Positions 25,177-34,315 are shown, counted from the first letter of the stretch. The stretch: DNA of 64,000 nt from Clostridia bacterium (GCA_024404025.1 JAKSQP010000007.1:1-64000), one strand, 5' to 3'. The notes: generated by a model from the sequence alone, not told the origin. Program-made: numbers and translations.

Positions 25177-26844
25177 ATGCTTACAAAAATTACCGCATTT
25201 TTCACGGCATTTGTAATCTTTCTCGGCACATTTTCTCTCATCGCAGAGCCGAAAATTCCGGAAGCGGCTTCAGAAAAGGAGCTGCTTTCGGTTGAAAGCG
25301 TTATCCGGAAAAAGCCGCTCGGCAATGAGGTTTTTGCTTTCAACATCGGCGGATTCAGCTATGAAGAACGCCTGACCGCCATTTCTCTTCAGGGCATTGT
25401 TGCCAAAACGAATCCCTGCATTTATATTCTTCAGAGCGGACCCGACAGAGAATATCTTGCCGAAATCGAAAAATCCGGCAAAACCGTTCATTACGAAACA
25501 ATGAGCCTTTCCGCAATGATAGAAAAATTCGGCTCTTACATCGGCGATTCGGGATATGTTCTTTATCGCAAATCCGAATTTGCCGAGGGCCTTAACGCCG
25601 CAGTGAACTATGCTTCGGCTTACGGCTGGCTTCCCGTTCACGAGAGCCTCCGATCCGTTGCCGAAAACTGCGGACTAAAGCTGAAACTTGATATTTCGAC
25701 GGACACTTATGACTTCGATTTTCAGCAGAAGCATTGGGAGGCTGTTCGTGACCGCCTTGAAAAAGGTCTTGTGATTCACGAAAAATATGAAATGTTCGGC
25801 CTTCGTGACCTTGCAATTCAGCAAAGCGCTTACTGCTTCTACACGGATTCAACCGACAACGGCAACAAATACCTAAAAAAAATACTCAAATGGAGCGGAA
25901 AAAACACCTCCGTCCAGGGCTGGACAGAGATGGAAAAGAATTTTGTTGCCATTATTTCAAAGCTCGGATGTTATATTACTCCCGCCGATTTCTGCGCCAA
26001 CAATTCTTATCTTTCGTCGTTTGAAGCGGAAATCCCCGAGCCGGATTATGACGCTCCGAAAGCATATAACGACCCGACAAAGCATTATGTAACTCTCGTT
26101 TTCTCTGACGGCGACAACTGCCAATGGATTCAGAACGGTTTCGGCGAATATCATCAGACGGTAAATGACTATCCCGATATGAACATAACCTGGACCCTCT
26201 CGCCGTTTCTCAGCGAATTTTCCTCGCCGGCGGTCAAACGCACTTATGCAAAGGCAAACGGAAATCAGTATTTTATTGCAGGCCCCTCGGGAATAGGCTA
26301 TTGCAATCCCGCCTGCTATGATGCCGATTCGCTTGACCTGATGTCAACACGCACCGCAGCCGCAATGCTGAAAAGCAATCAGAGAATTCTCACGATCCTT
26401 GATGACTATACCCTGCTAAAAGATGCGAAATTCGCTCACCGGCTAGGTTATTTTTCAAGGTTTGATAACATTGACGGCGGAATTCTCTTCCTTGATCCCG
26501 GTAAGTATCAGAGCGGCAAGGGCAAAGTCTGGTTTTCGGGCGATAAACCGTTTGCAAGCGTTCGCCTTTCCCTTTGGGCTGATAACGGTTATGACGGCGC
26601 AACCGATGAATGGATAAAAGAGCAGGCGGAAATTATCAATAATTATCCGGTTGACATCAATTCGGTCAACGGATATTCGGTCATCTGCATTCACGCCTGG
26701 TCGATGAAGCCCTCTTCAATCAGAAAATTCATTGATTCTCTTGATGAACATATTGTTATTCTTCAGGCCGATGATTTTCTTAAAACAATGCAGGAAAATA
26801 TTCCTCATAAAAATGCAGCGCCTGACGAATTCTATAAACAATAA
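25177..26844 (+). CDS. Secreted GxGYxYP-domain protein
   Basis: A 555-aa exported protein. Residues 1-24 are a signal peptide. The body matches the GxGYxYP family (putative glycoside hydrolase), with NIGGFSYEERLTAISLQG, TLVFSDGDNCQWIQNGF, TWTLSPFL and the name-giving segment, here GPSGIGYCNP, so Tyr-x-Tyr-Pro is degenerate to Tyr-Cys-Asn-Pro. The C-terminal part contains SVICIHAWSM and ILQADDFL. The reaction is not established for the family. It starts 12 bases after the GH106-like gene and is the only exported member of the operon. Confidence 0.82.
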   Translation: MLTKITAFFTAFVIFLGTFSLIAEPKIPEAASEKELLSVESVIRKKPLGNEVFAFNIGGFSYEERLTAISLQGIVAKTNPCIYILQSGPDREYLAEIEKSGKTVHYETMSLSAMIEKFGSYIGDSGYVLYRKSEFAEGLNAAVNYASAYGWLPVHESLRSVAENCGLKLKLDISTDTYDFDFQQKHWEAVRDRLEKGLVIHEKYEMFGLRDLAIQQSAYCFYTDSTDNGNKYLKKILKWSGKNTSVQGWTEMEKNFVAIISKLGCYITPADFCANNSYLSSFEAEIPEPDYDAPKAYNDPTKHYVTLVFSDGDNCQWIQNGFGEYHQTVNDYPDMNITWTLSPFLSEFSSPAVKRTYAKANGNQYFIAGPSGIGYCNPACYDADSLDLMSTRTAAAMLKSNQRILTILDDYTLLKDAKFAHRLGYFSRFDNIDGGILFLDPGKYQSGKGKVWFSGDKPFASVRLSLWADNGYDGATDEWIKEQAEIINNYPVDINSVNGYSVICIHAWSMKPSSIRKFIDSLDEHIVILQADDFLKTMQENIPHKNAAPDEFYKQ

Positions 26845-26856
26845 AATCCGCAGCAA

Positions 26857-26890
26857 AAAGCAGCTATGCCTTCAACGGCACAGCTGCTTT
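26857..26890. terminator. Bidirectional terminator behind the glycosidase operon
   Basis: AAAGCAGCTATGCC and GGCACAGCTGCTTT form a 14-bp stem with one mismatch and a TTCAAC loop. The minus-strand tail is TTTTTGCTG, so it fits the gene at 26903 better. The plus-strand tail (CGATTATTTAT) is weak. Confidence 0.75.
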
Positions 26891-26902
26891 CGATTATTTA
26901 TA

Positions 26903-27790
26903 TTACTTATTTAATCCAACGGTATAAAATTCTGCCAGCGCCTGCACAAGGATCTTATCCATTCCCTCGTTCATCATCGAAACATATTCTTCTTTTTCGG
27001 TCACATTTGCGCTTTTGGCTCCGCTGCTCTGAATATCCGGGAATGATTTTTTGGCATCACCGTTCAGGCGGACCTCATCTGTTTCGGAATATCCCTCCGA
27101 AAGAATTAGCCGCATTGCCGCATTGAGCTCTTCGCATTCGCTTCTTATTTCCGTTATAAGATAATTCAGAAGATAACTGTTTTCATAGCCGGGGATTCTG
27201 TATGCAATGCTTCTGATTGATTCATTGATCCTCATCCAGTTTTCGATTTTTTCGGTTTCTTCCTTAACGGTGAATGAACGGTTTTTGCCGGTCGAATCCT
27301 TTGTATAAAGTCTGTTCATCTCGCCGAAAACATCCATCGCTTCAAGAATTTCATCCTGAATTCCGTGATATTCTTCGTAAAGGCGGCATATCAGTTCCAG
27401 GGTTTCGCTCAACCGGCTGACCGACTGCGAAACGCCGTTATTGAAAGCATAAGAATATGCCGTCAGCCTTTTTGCCTCTTTTTGCCATTCGTTTATGGTT
27501 TTTTCGTCATATTCCGTGAGCATATCCGAATATTTCTTGTTGATCTCAATGCGAAGGCTTATGTAGTTTCTCAAAGCCGCACTTTTTTCATCTTCCGCTC
27601 TGCACGCAATTGCATGAGCGGAATAATATTCGTTTTTCAGCGCCTTTTCTTCCGCAAAATGAAACCATATCTGATTCTGAAAAAGGCTGTAACACGCAAT
27701 AAGATAAAGAACGGTCAGAAGCAGGATAACTCTTGCAAAATATGACTTTCTGCCGTTTTTCTTTTTCACTTTTTCTTCTGCCTCTGCCAT
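26903..27790 (-). CDS. Membrane-anchored helical protein, unknown
   Basis: A 295-aa protein with a lysine-rich cytosolic start (KVKKKNGRKS), one transmembrane segment (about residues 17-37, RVILLLTVLYLIACY) and an outside region of about 250 residues predicted mostly helical, with coiled-coil character. The first ATG at 27814 lacks a ribosome site; the ATG at 27790 follows GGCGGTGAA, so it is preferred. It lies 31 bases behind the serine hydrolase gene and ends at a strong terminator, so the two probably form an operon. No domain is recognised. Confidence 0.7.
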   Translation of the reverse strand: MAEAEEKVKKKNGRKSYFARVILLLTVLYLIACYSLFQNQIWFHFAEEKALKNEYYSAHAIACRAEDEKSAALRNYISLRIEINKKYSDMLTEYDEKTINEWQKEAKRLTAYSYAFNNGVSQSVSRLSETLELICRLYEEYHGIQDEILEAMDVFGEMNRLYTKDSTGKNRSFTVKEETEKIENWMRINESIRSIAYRIPGYENSYLLNYLITEIRSECEELNAAMRLILSEGYSETDEVRLNGDAKKSFPDIQSSGAKSANVTEKEEYVSMMNEGMDKILVQALAEFYTVGLNK

Positions 27791-27821
27791 TTTTTCACCG
27801 CCTGTCTGCTTCATCGTATGA

Positions 27822-29423
27822 TCAATACATCTTTCCTATCATCGGAGCTTCAAGAATTTTATCAAGCTGTTTGACCGCTTTAACGCCGATGTCTGCAATC
27901 GGCTTAACGGAAATCATATCAGCAACAGCCCAACTGATATTATCGGCAATAGTCTTGAGCTGCGGACTGCTTGAGGGATAGAGAATAACCGTGTTTCCTT
28001 TGAATTCAAGCTCTATTCGGCGCTCGCAGATTGATTCAAGCGCTCTGACACGGATTTCGATAACATTATCGCTTATCCATGCGGCAGAGCAGACTGCGGT
28101 AAAATCAATTCCGCCCAAACGCATTTTTCCGTATCTTTCTTTTCCGTCCATTCCGCAGACAACGCTGTTATGAATTCCTCCCTCATCCCAGGTCATGACG
28201 CATTCGTCTTCTCTGAACGAAAGCACGAGATTATCAATATTTCCCGCTCTGTCGGCAGACATAAACACAACTGCCAGCGGAAGCATCGAAAGCGGCCAAC
28301 CCGTAGCATTCAGAACAGGATTTTTGGGGAAATGAATTATTCTTCCCTTAATAAATTCTTCCATGACGCTTCTCGGCTTTGCCTCTGCCGGATCAAGAGG
28401 AGAAAGCTCCGGAAGCTCGGGAGCATCCTTCGGCTTTGATCTGCTCTTTTCAACAAACAATGCCGGAACATTTCTGAAAATGCAATCTCTCGTTTTCTGC
28501 TCATCAACTTCGCTGCAGGTGGTTATGATAACGGCATCATAGTCTTCAAGAACAACGCCGAACTGCGAAAACATTCCGTCAAGGCGATAAGAATTTTCAA
28601 GCTTGTTGCGCCAGAAGAAAAATCCGTAGCCGTTTGAAATATCCTCGCCCGTGTTTCCGTTATTACCTGCCTGATTTGAGGTCGCTTCCTTTATATACCA
28701 TTCGGGAATAACCTGCTCGCCTGCGTATTTTCCTCCCTGCGAAAGGCAGAGAACAAATCTTGCCAGCTCATCGGTTGTTACGAACAGTCCCCAGCCGCCG
28801 GCATTAACTCCGGCAGGGTCTGATTCCCAAAACGGCTTTCTTTCGATTCCGAGAGGCTTGAAAAGCCTCGGAGTAAGATAATCAACCATCGTCAGGCCTG
28901 TAAGCCTTGTTATGATTGCGGAGCACATATATGTGTTTTCGCTGATATATTTCCATCCGTCGCCGGGAGCGGCATACCATTTTGCATCAAAGAAATCCTT
29001 GACCCATCTTCCCTTTGTTCTGTCAACAACAAAGCTTACCTCCTTGCCGGCAGTCATCGTGAGAAGATGAAAAACCGTCATCTTCTCAAGCTTTTCATCC
29101 CTTCTTGCGGGTCTGTATTCGGGAAATATATCAATAACCTTTGTGTCAAGCGTCAGAAGTCCCTCGTCAATTGCAAAGCCTATCGCAATTGAAGTGAAGC
29201 TCTTGCTCACGGAATACATCGTGTGAGGAGTTTCGGCATTATAGGGATGCCTGTAAGCTTCATAGGCCGATTTTCCGTAACGGATAATTTTGATTGAATG
29301 GAGTTCAATCTTATTTTCGTTGAAATCGTCAATCAACGCATTGATTCCGGCGCTGCTGACACCTGTCTGCTCGGGGAAACGAGCAACGGGTATTGCTTTG
29401 TTATTTGTTTTCTTTTCCGCCAT
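27822..29423 (-). CDS. Serine hydrolase, class C beta-lactamase / DD-peptidase-like fold
   Basis: A 533-aa protein without a signal peptide. The SxxK motif is SVSK (Ser71-Lys74) and the second motif is YISENTYMCSAI, the Y-x-S-x-N-T-Y form seen in clostridial serine hydrolases. Residues 20-345 cover the penicillin-binding-protein-like fold. The last 185 residues are a beta-rich extension. Relatives include esterases, D-aminopeptidases and beta-lactamases; the absence of an export signal argues against a secreted beta-lactamase. GGAGGGAT precedes the ATG at 29423. It is divergent from lexA and probably co-transcribed with the helical protein downstream. Confidence 0.85.
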   Translation of the reverse strand: MAEKKTNNKAIPVARFPEQTGVSSAGINALIDDFNENKIELHSIKIIRYGKSAYEAYRHPYNAETPHTMYSVSKSFTSIAIGFAIDEGLLTLDTKVIDIFPEYRPARRDEKLEKMTVFHLLTMTAGKEVSFVVDRTKGRWVKDFFDAKWYAAPGDGWKYISENTYMCSAIITRLTGLTMVDYLTPRLFKPLGIERKPFWESDPAGVNAGGWGLFVTTDELARFVLCLSQGGKYAGEQVIPEWYIKEATSNQAGNNGNTGEDISNGYGFFFWRNKLENSYRLDGMFSQFGVVLEDYDAVIITTCSEVDEQKTRDCIFRNVPALFVEKSRSKPKDAPELPELSPLDPAEAKPRSVMEEFIKGRIIHFPKNPVLNATGWPLSMLPLAVVFMSADRAGNIDNLVLSFREDECVMTWDEGGIHNSVVCGMDGKERYGKMRLGGIDFTAVCSAAWISDNVIEIRVRALESICERRIELEFKGNTVILYPSSSPQLKTIADNISWAVADMISVKPIADIGVKAVKQLDKILEAPMIGKMY

Positions 29424-29455
29424 TGTTATCCCTCCATAGATATTAATATAGTATG

Positions 29456-29464
29456 ATTATATCA
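29456..29464 (-). promoter_or_regulatory. Extended -10 promoter of the serine hydrolase gene
   Basis: On the minus strand TGATATAAT gives an extended -10 element (TATAAT at 29456-29461). No good -35 is visible. It is 33 bases from the ATG, about 50 bases away from the SOS boxes of lexA. Confidence 0.5.
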
Positions 29465-29508
29465 TATTTTTCCGATTAATAAAACAAAATAAAAAAATTT
29501 TTAAAAAA

Positions 29509-29550
29509 TGCAAACAAATGTTTGCATTTGCTGAACATTTGTGCTATAAT
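29509..29550 (+). promoter_or_regulatory. lexA promoter with two SOS boxes
   Basis: A perfect 8-bp dyad TGCAAACA-AA-TGTTTGCA (29509-29526) carries the AAC-N4-GTT core of Gram-positive SOS boxes. A second, imperfect box GAACATTTGTGC follows at 29533-29544. They cover the -35 (TTGCAT, 29522-29527) and the spacer of a promoter with TATAAT at 29545-29550 (17-base spacing). LexA binding here would block its own transcription. Confidence 0.8.
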
Positions 29551-29613
29551 ACGGTTGAAGAGGTTCAAAAACGCTGTTTTAGTTCCTAACAAGAATAATA
29601 GAGAGGTATCATT

Positions 29614-30204
29614 ATGAAACAGATAACCCCTATCCAGCAGAAAATATATAATTATCTTCTTGAAAAATCAAAAGACGGTATGACCCCGAGCGTCAGAGAG
29701 ATCGGCGCAGCGGTAGGTCTGCGCTCAACGTCATCGGTTCAGGCAAACCTCGATTCGCTTGAGGCGGCAGGCTATATTCAGCGCCCTCCGATGCTCAAAA
29801 GATGCATCAAAATCGTCGGCCAAGCAGAAAATGTTGCGCAGGTCCCCCTGCTCGGCACAGTTACCGCAGGCTCCCCGATCCTTGCGGTTCAGGACATTGA
29901 GGGCTATCTCCCCTTCTCGCTTCCCGGCTCGCAGGATAAAGAGCTTTTCGCCCTGCGTGTTAAAGGCGAAAGTATGATTCAGGCGGGAATTCTTGACGGC
30001 GACATCGTTATTGTTGAAAGAACTCCGACTGCGGTCAACGGCGATATGGTTGTTGCTCTTATTGAAGATTCCGCAACAGTCAAAACTTTCTATAAAGAAA
30101 ACGGTCATTTTCGTCTTCAGCCGCAGAATGATACCTATGAGCCGATTATTGTTGACGAAGTGATCATTCTCGGCAAAGTCATTGCAAGCTATCGTTATTA
30201 TTGA
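29614..30204 (+). CDS. lexA: LexA repressor
   Basis: A 196-aa SOS repressor and self-cleaving protease. Residues 1-68 are the winged-helix DNA-binding domain (TPSVREIGAAVGLRSTSSV). The RecA-stimulated cleavage bond is Ala85-Gly86 in GTVTAGSP. The catalytic dyad is Ser120 (KGESM) and Lys157 (ATVKTF). All key residues are present, so it should be active. The ATG at 29614 follows AGAGG. Two SOS boxes overlap its promoter, showing autoregulation. It is monocistronic with a terminator directly behind it. Confidence 0.97.
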   Translation: MKQITPIQQKIYNYLLEKSKDGMTPSVREIGAAVGLRSTSSVQANLDSLEAAGYIQRPPMLKRCIKIVGQAENVAQVPLLGTVTAGSPILAVQDIEGYLPFSLPGSQDKELFALRVKGESMIQAGILDGDIVIVERTPTAVNGDMVVALIEDSATVKTFYKENGHFRLQPQNDTYEPIIVDEVIILGKVIASYRYY

Positions 30205-30219
30205 TCATAATAAATACAA

Positions 30220-30252
30220 AGCAGGTAACCGGTTGGTTACCTGCTGTTTTTT
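30220..30252. terminator. Bidirectional terminator, lexA / serA
   Basis: AGCAGGTAACC (30220-30230) and GGTTACCTGCT (30235-30245) form a perfect 11-bp stem with a GGTT loop, then GTTTTTTG on the plus strand. The minus-strand tail is TTTGTATTTATT. It lies between convergent stops at 30204 and 30262. Confidence 0.85.
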
Positions 30253-30261
30253 GCTGACTGA

Positions 30262-31413
30262 TCAGCCGAGAACTCTTACTCTGATTGCGCCGTCAACCTT
30301 TGAAGCATCGAATGCCTTATCGGTATCAACAACGGTGTAACCCATACCTTTCTTGGCGGCGGTGAAGAGATTCTTAACTGCTGCGCCGTCTGCCGAAGCA
30401 GCGGCAACTGCCTTTGCGCCGAAATCCGGATCTTCCTTATGAATGAAGCAGGTGCGGACTGCAAAAGCTTCGGGAAGCTTTGCATTAGGAAGATTGACGG
30501 AATTCTTGATTTCGCCCTTTTCGAGATAATCCGCAACTTCTCTGGCAGCCATAGCTGCGCAGTTATCTTCGCTTTCGGGAGTTGATGCTCCGAGGTGAGG
30601 AATGGCAGTTACGCCTTCAACGCCTATCTGCTCGTCAGTCGGGAAATCCGTTACATAGGCAGCAGCTTTTCCGCTTTCAAGAGCGGCAACCATATCTGCC
30701 GAAGCAACAAGCTCGCCACGGGCAAAGTTGAGGATTCTGACGCCGTCTTTCATCTTTGCAAATGAAGAAGCATTGATAAGTCCTCTTGTTCCGTCATTGA
30801 GAGGAAGATGAAGGGTTATATAATCGCTTGCGGCAAAAATCGCATCAAGGTCTGTGGTGATTTCAATTCCCTCTGCCCTGAATTCGGCGGCTTTTTCTGC
30901 CGGAAGGAACGGATCATAGCCGATAACATTCATGCCGAGAGCCTTTGCACCGTCTGCAACAAGAGCGCCGATTGCGCCCATACCGACAACGCCGAGGGTT
31001 TTGCCGAGAATTTCGGGGCCGGCGAAAGCGCCCTTGCCTTTTTCAACGAGCTTGCCTACTGCGTCGCCCTCGCCCTTGAGAGTTTTGCACCAGTCGATTG
31101 ACCGGGCAACCTTTCTTGAAGCGAGGAAAAGAGCGCAGAGAACGAGCTCTTTAACTGCGTTTGCGTTTGCGCCCGGAGTGTTGAAAACAACAACGCCCTT
31201 TTCGCCGAATTCGGCAACGGGAATATTGTTGACTCCTGCGCCTGCTCTTGCGATCGCAACTGTTTTTTCGTTGAGTGTCATTTCGTGCATCGAAGCGGAG
31301 CGAACAAGCACCGCATCGGGAGCCTCAAAGTTATCGGCGCAGACATATTTTGCCGAATCAAGCTCATCAAGGCCGATTTTTGAGATTTTATTTAAAGTGA
31401 GAATTTCAAACAA
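30262..31413 (-). CDS. serA: D-3-phosphoglycerate dehydrogenase (TTG start)
   Basis: A 383-aa NAD-dependent dehydrogenase for the first step of serine synthesis, in the cytosol. The NAD fold shows LGVVGMGAIGALVADGAKAL (GxGxxG). The catalytic Arg is in LNFARGEL, Glu in the GVEGVTAIPHLGAS region and His in PHLGAST. A short ACT-like C-domain of about 75 residues ends it. The TTG at 31413 is chosen because AGGAGGA (within the serC stop region) lies 8 bases before it; upstream in-frame codons fall inside serC. It is last in the hisS-aspS-serC-serA run. Confidence 0.93.
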   Translation of the reverse strand: MFEILTLNKISKIGLDELDSAKYVCADNFEAPDAVLVRSASMHEMTLNEKTVAIARAGAGVNNIPVAEFGEKGVVVFNTPGANANAVKELVLCALFLASRKVARSIDWCKTLKGEGDAVGKLVEKGKGAFAGPEILGKTLGVVGMGAIGALVADGAKALGMNVIGYDPFLPAEKAAEFRAEGIEITTDLDAIFAASDYITLHLPLNDGTRGLINASSFAKMKDGVRILNFARGELVASADMVAALESGKAAAYVTDFPTDEQIGVEGVTAIPHLGASTPESEDNCAAMAAREVADYLEKGEIKNSVNLPNAKLPEAFAVRTCFIHKEDPDFGAKAVAAASADGAAVKNLFTAAKKGMGYTVVDTDKAFDASKVDGAIRVRVLG

Positions 31414-31426
31414 TGCGGGATCCTCC

Positions 31427-32506
31427 TCAGTTGTTCTTTTCAAACTTGCCCATAAAATCAACAAGCTTTTCAACGCCTTCGATAGGCATTGCATTATAGA
31501 TGCTTGCTCTCATGCCGCCGACCGAGCGGTGACCCTTGAGGTTAACAAAGCCTGCTTCTGCAGCTTCCTTAACGAATTTCGCATTGAGCTCGTCGCTTTC
31601 CGTTACGAAGGTAACATTCATCATCGAACGGTCGCTCTTCTTAACGGGGTTGTTGAACATCTTGCTGTTGTCAATAAAATCATAGAGAATAGCGGCTTTC
31701 TTTTCGTTATGGAGCTTCATTGCTTCAAGACCGCCGAGATTCTTTATCCATTCAAGAACAAGTCCGCACATATAGATGGACCAGCAGGGAGGAGTGTTAT
31801 ACATTGAATCGTTGTCTGCAAGCGTCTTATAATCGAGCATTGTGGGAGTATAATCTCTTGCATTGCCGAGAAGGTCTTCTCTGGCGATAACGACCGTAAG
31901 ACCTGCGGGAGCAACGTTCTTCTGAGCGCCGCCGTAGATCACGCCGTATTTTGAAACATCCATAGGCTCTGAAAGGAAGCAGGACGAAACATCGGCAATA
32001 AGGGGAACATTACCGGTATCCGGAAGCTCCGTGAAGCGGGTTCCGTAAATGGTATTGTTCTGGCAGATATAGAAATAGTCTGCATCGGGAGTAAAATCAG
32101 CCTTGTTAAGTTCGGGAATGCAGGTGAAATTCTGCTCCTTGGAGGAAGCAACTGCCTTTACTTCGCCGTATTTCATAGCTTCTTTATAAGCCTTTGTTGA
32201 AAACTGACCTGAAAGAACATAATCTGCTTTGCCGCTGCCGTTCATAAAGTTGAGGGGAATTGCCGCAAACTGGGTTGAAGCGCCGCCCTGGCAGAAAATG
32301 ATTTTGTAGTTATCGGGAACGTTTAGAACCTCTTTGAAAAGCTGCTGAGCGCCGAAAATGATGGGCTCATAAGCCTTTGAGCGGTGCGACATTTCCATAA
32401 CCGACTGACCTGTGCCCTTATAATCAAGCATTTCAGCGGCTGCACGGTTGAGAACGCTTTCGGGAAGCATAGATGGTCCTGCTGAAAAATTAAATACTCT
32501 TGCCAT
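31427..32506 (-). CDS. serC: Phosphoserine aminotransferase
   Basis: A 359-aa PLP enzyme converting 3-phosphohydroxypyruvate and glutamate to phosphoserine, the second step of the serine pathway. It starts with FNFSAGPSMLP, and carries the MEMSHRSKAY substrate loop and the PLP lysine in GGAQKNVAPAG. The length is typical. ATG at 32506 with AAGGGTG. Only 21 bases separate it from aspS upstream, and its stop overlaps the ribosome site of serA. No phosphoserine phosphatase (serB) is in the window. Confidence 0.97.
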   Translation of the reverse strand: MARVFNFSAGPSMLPESVLNRAAAEMLDYKGTGQSVMEMSHRSKAYEPIIFGAQQLFKEVLNVPDNYKIIFCQGGASTQFAAIPLNFMNGSGKADYVLSGQFSTKAYKEAMKYGEVKAVASSKEQNFTCIPELNKADFTPDADYFYICQNNTIYGTRFTELPDTGNVPLIADVSSCFLSEPMDVSKYGVIYGGAQKNVAPAGLTVVIAREDLLGNARDYTPTMLDYKTLADNDSMYNTPPCWSIYMCGLVLEWIKNLGGLEAMKLHNEKKAAILYDFIDNSKMFNNPVKKSDRSMMNVTFVTESDELNAKFVKEAAEAGFVNLKGHRSVGGMRASIYNAMPIEGVEKLVDFMGKFEKNN

Positions 32507-32527
32507 AATAAATACACCCTTCTTATA

Positions 32528-34315
32528 TTATTCCTCGGTCTTCATTTCCGTGATTCCGAGATCTTTAAGCTGAATATCATCAACTGCCGCCGGGCAGTCT
32601 GTCATCGGCTCGCTCGCATTCTGAACCTTCGGATAAGCGATAACATCACGAAGAGATTCGCAGCCGAGCATCTGCATGATAAGTCTGTCAAGTCCGATGC
32701 CCATTCCGCCGTGAGGAGGAGCGCCGTATTTGAAAGCATCAAGAAGATATCCGAATTTTGTGTGGGCTTCTTCATCACTCAATCCGAGAAGCGAGAAGAT
32801 TCTCGCCTGAAGATCGGGATTGGTGATTCTGATTGAACCGGAGCAAAGCTCAATTCCGTTGAGAACAAGGTCGTAAGCCTTTGCTCTGACCTTTGCTTTG
32901 TCGGTTTCAAGATATTCAAGGCATTCATCCATGGGTGCCGTGAACGGATGATGCATTGCAACGAACTGGCCGAGCTCCTCATCCCAATCAAAGAACGGGA
33001 ATTCGGTTATCCAAAGAAGGTTATATTTACCCTCCGGAATTATATCAAGTTTCTTTGCAACTATCTGACGCAGAGCGCCGAGAACTGAAAGGACCGTGTA
33101 ATTCTTTGTGTCGCCGACAATGATAACAACATCGCCCGGCTTTGCATCCGCCTTTGCAAGAATGGCATTCATTTCGTCTTCCGTGAGGAACTTGCCGAAG
33201 GATGAGCTGAAAGTGCCGTCTTCGTTAAGCCTTACCCATGCAAGGCCCTTTGCTCCGATGCCCTTTGCGGTTTCGGTAAGCTTATCTATTTCTTTTCTTG
33301 TGAGAACATTTACGGCATTCTTTGCCGTTATTCCTCTGACGCTGCCGCCTGCTTCAACTGCGCTTGTGAAAACACCGAAGCCGCATGATTTAACGGTTTC
33401 GCTTAAATCGTAAATTTCAAGTCCGTAGCGTGTGTCGGGCTTATCGCTGCCGAAACGCTCCATAGCCTCTTTATAGGTGAGCCTTGGCAGGGGAAGCTGA
33501 ACATCAACGCCGAGAGCCTCTTTGAAAACTCTTTTCATATATCCTTCGCCGATTGCGAGAACATCTTCCATATCAACGAAAGACATTTCAAGGTCGATCT
33601 GCGTGAACTCCGGCTGACGGTCTGCACGAAGATCTTCGTCACGGAAGCAGCGGGCAATCTGCATATAGCGGTCAAAGCCGGCTACCATTGAAAGCTGCTT
33701 ATAAAGCTGGGGGCTCTGGGGAAGAGCATAGAATTTGCCCTTGTGAACACGGCTGGGAACAAGATAGTCTCTTGCGCCCTCGGGAGTTGATTTGATGAGA
33801 ATGGGAGTTTCGATCTCAATAAAGCCGTTTTCATCAAAATAGTCTCTTGTGATCTTCGCAATCTTGTGGCGCATAAGAATATTCTTCTGAAGATCCGGGC
33901 GGCGAAGGTCAAGATAACGGTATTTAAGTCTTGTAAGCTCTGCCGTCTGGCAGTTATCAATGATTTCAAAGGGAGGCGTTTCGCTCTTTGAAAGCACCCG
34001 AAGATCCTCAACCTCGATTTCGATCTCGCCGGTGGGAATCTCGGCATTCTTTGATGAACGCTCTCTGACTGTGCCCTTTGCCATAAGAACATATTCGCTC
34101 CTGACGGCAAAAGCCTTATCGAAAACTTCCTTTGAAGTGTTTTCATCAAAAGCAAGCTGAACAATGCCCTCTCTGTCACGAAGATCAACGAAAATCAGCG
34201 CTCCGAGATCTCTCTGACGCTGAACCCAGCCTGCGACAACAACTGTTCTTCCGATATCCGATGCACGGAGATTTCCGCAGTAGTCCGTTCTTTTAAGTCC
34301 GGTCATAAAATCCAT
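32528..34315 (-). CDS. aspS: Aspartyl-tRNA synthetase
   Basis: A 595-aa class II synthetase of the bacterial type, with an N-terminal OB-fold anticodon domain (about 1-110), the catalytic core, and a GAD insertion (about 285-420). Motif 2 reads FRDEDLRADRQPEFTQ and motif 3 GMGIGLDRL. Whether it is discriminating or also charges Asn cannot be told here; no gatCAB genes are in the window. ATG at 34315 follows AAAGGACG. It is 24 bases behind hisS, the usual hisS-aspS pairing. Confidence 0.97.
   Translation of the reverse strand: MDFMTGLKRTDYCGNLRASDIGRTVVVAGWVQRQRDLGALIFVDLRDREGIVQLAFDENTSKEVFDKAFAVRSEYVLMAKGTVRERSSKNAEIPTGEIEIEVEDLRVLSKSETPPFEIIDNCQTAELTRLKYRYLDLRRPDLQKNILMRHKIAKITRDYFDENGFIEIETPILIKSTPEGARDYLVPSRVHKGKFYALPQSPQLYKQLSMVAGFDRYMQIARCFRDEDLRADRQPEFTQIDLEMSFVDMEDVLAIGEGYMKRVFKEALGVDVQLPLPRLTYKEAMERFGSDKPDTRYGLEIYDLSETVKSCGFGVFTSAVEAGGSVRGITAKNAVNVLTRKEIDKLTETAKGIGAKGLAWVRLNEDGTFSSSFGKFLTEDEMNAILAKADAKPGDVVIIVGDTKNYTVLSVLGALRQIVAKKLDIIPEGKYNLLWITEFPFFDWDEELGQFVAMHHPFTAPMDECLEYLETDKAKVRAKAYDLVLNGIELCSGSIRITNPDLQARIFSLLGLSDEEAHTKFGYLLDAFKYGAPPHGGMGIGLDRLIMQMLGCESLRDVIAYPKVQNASEPMTDCPAAVDDIQLKDLGITEMKTEE

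Noticed and set aside
27822..29423. Secreted beta-lactamase conferring resistance
   Set aside because: The SxxK fold is present, but there is no signal peptide and the long C-terminal extension and motif details fit generic serine hydrolases; resistance is not supported.
31414..31494. N-terminal extension of SerA from an upstream ATG
   Set aside because: It lies inside serC in another frame and its sequence is not SerA-like; the TTG at 31413 has a strong ribosome site.
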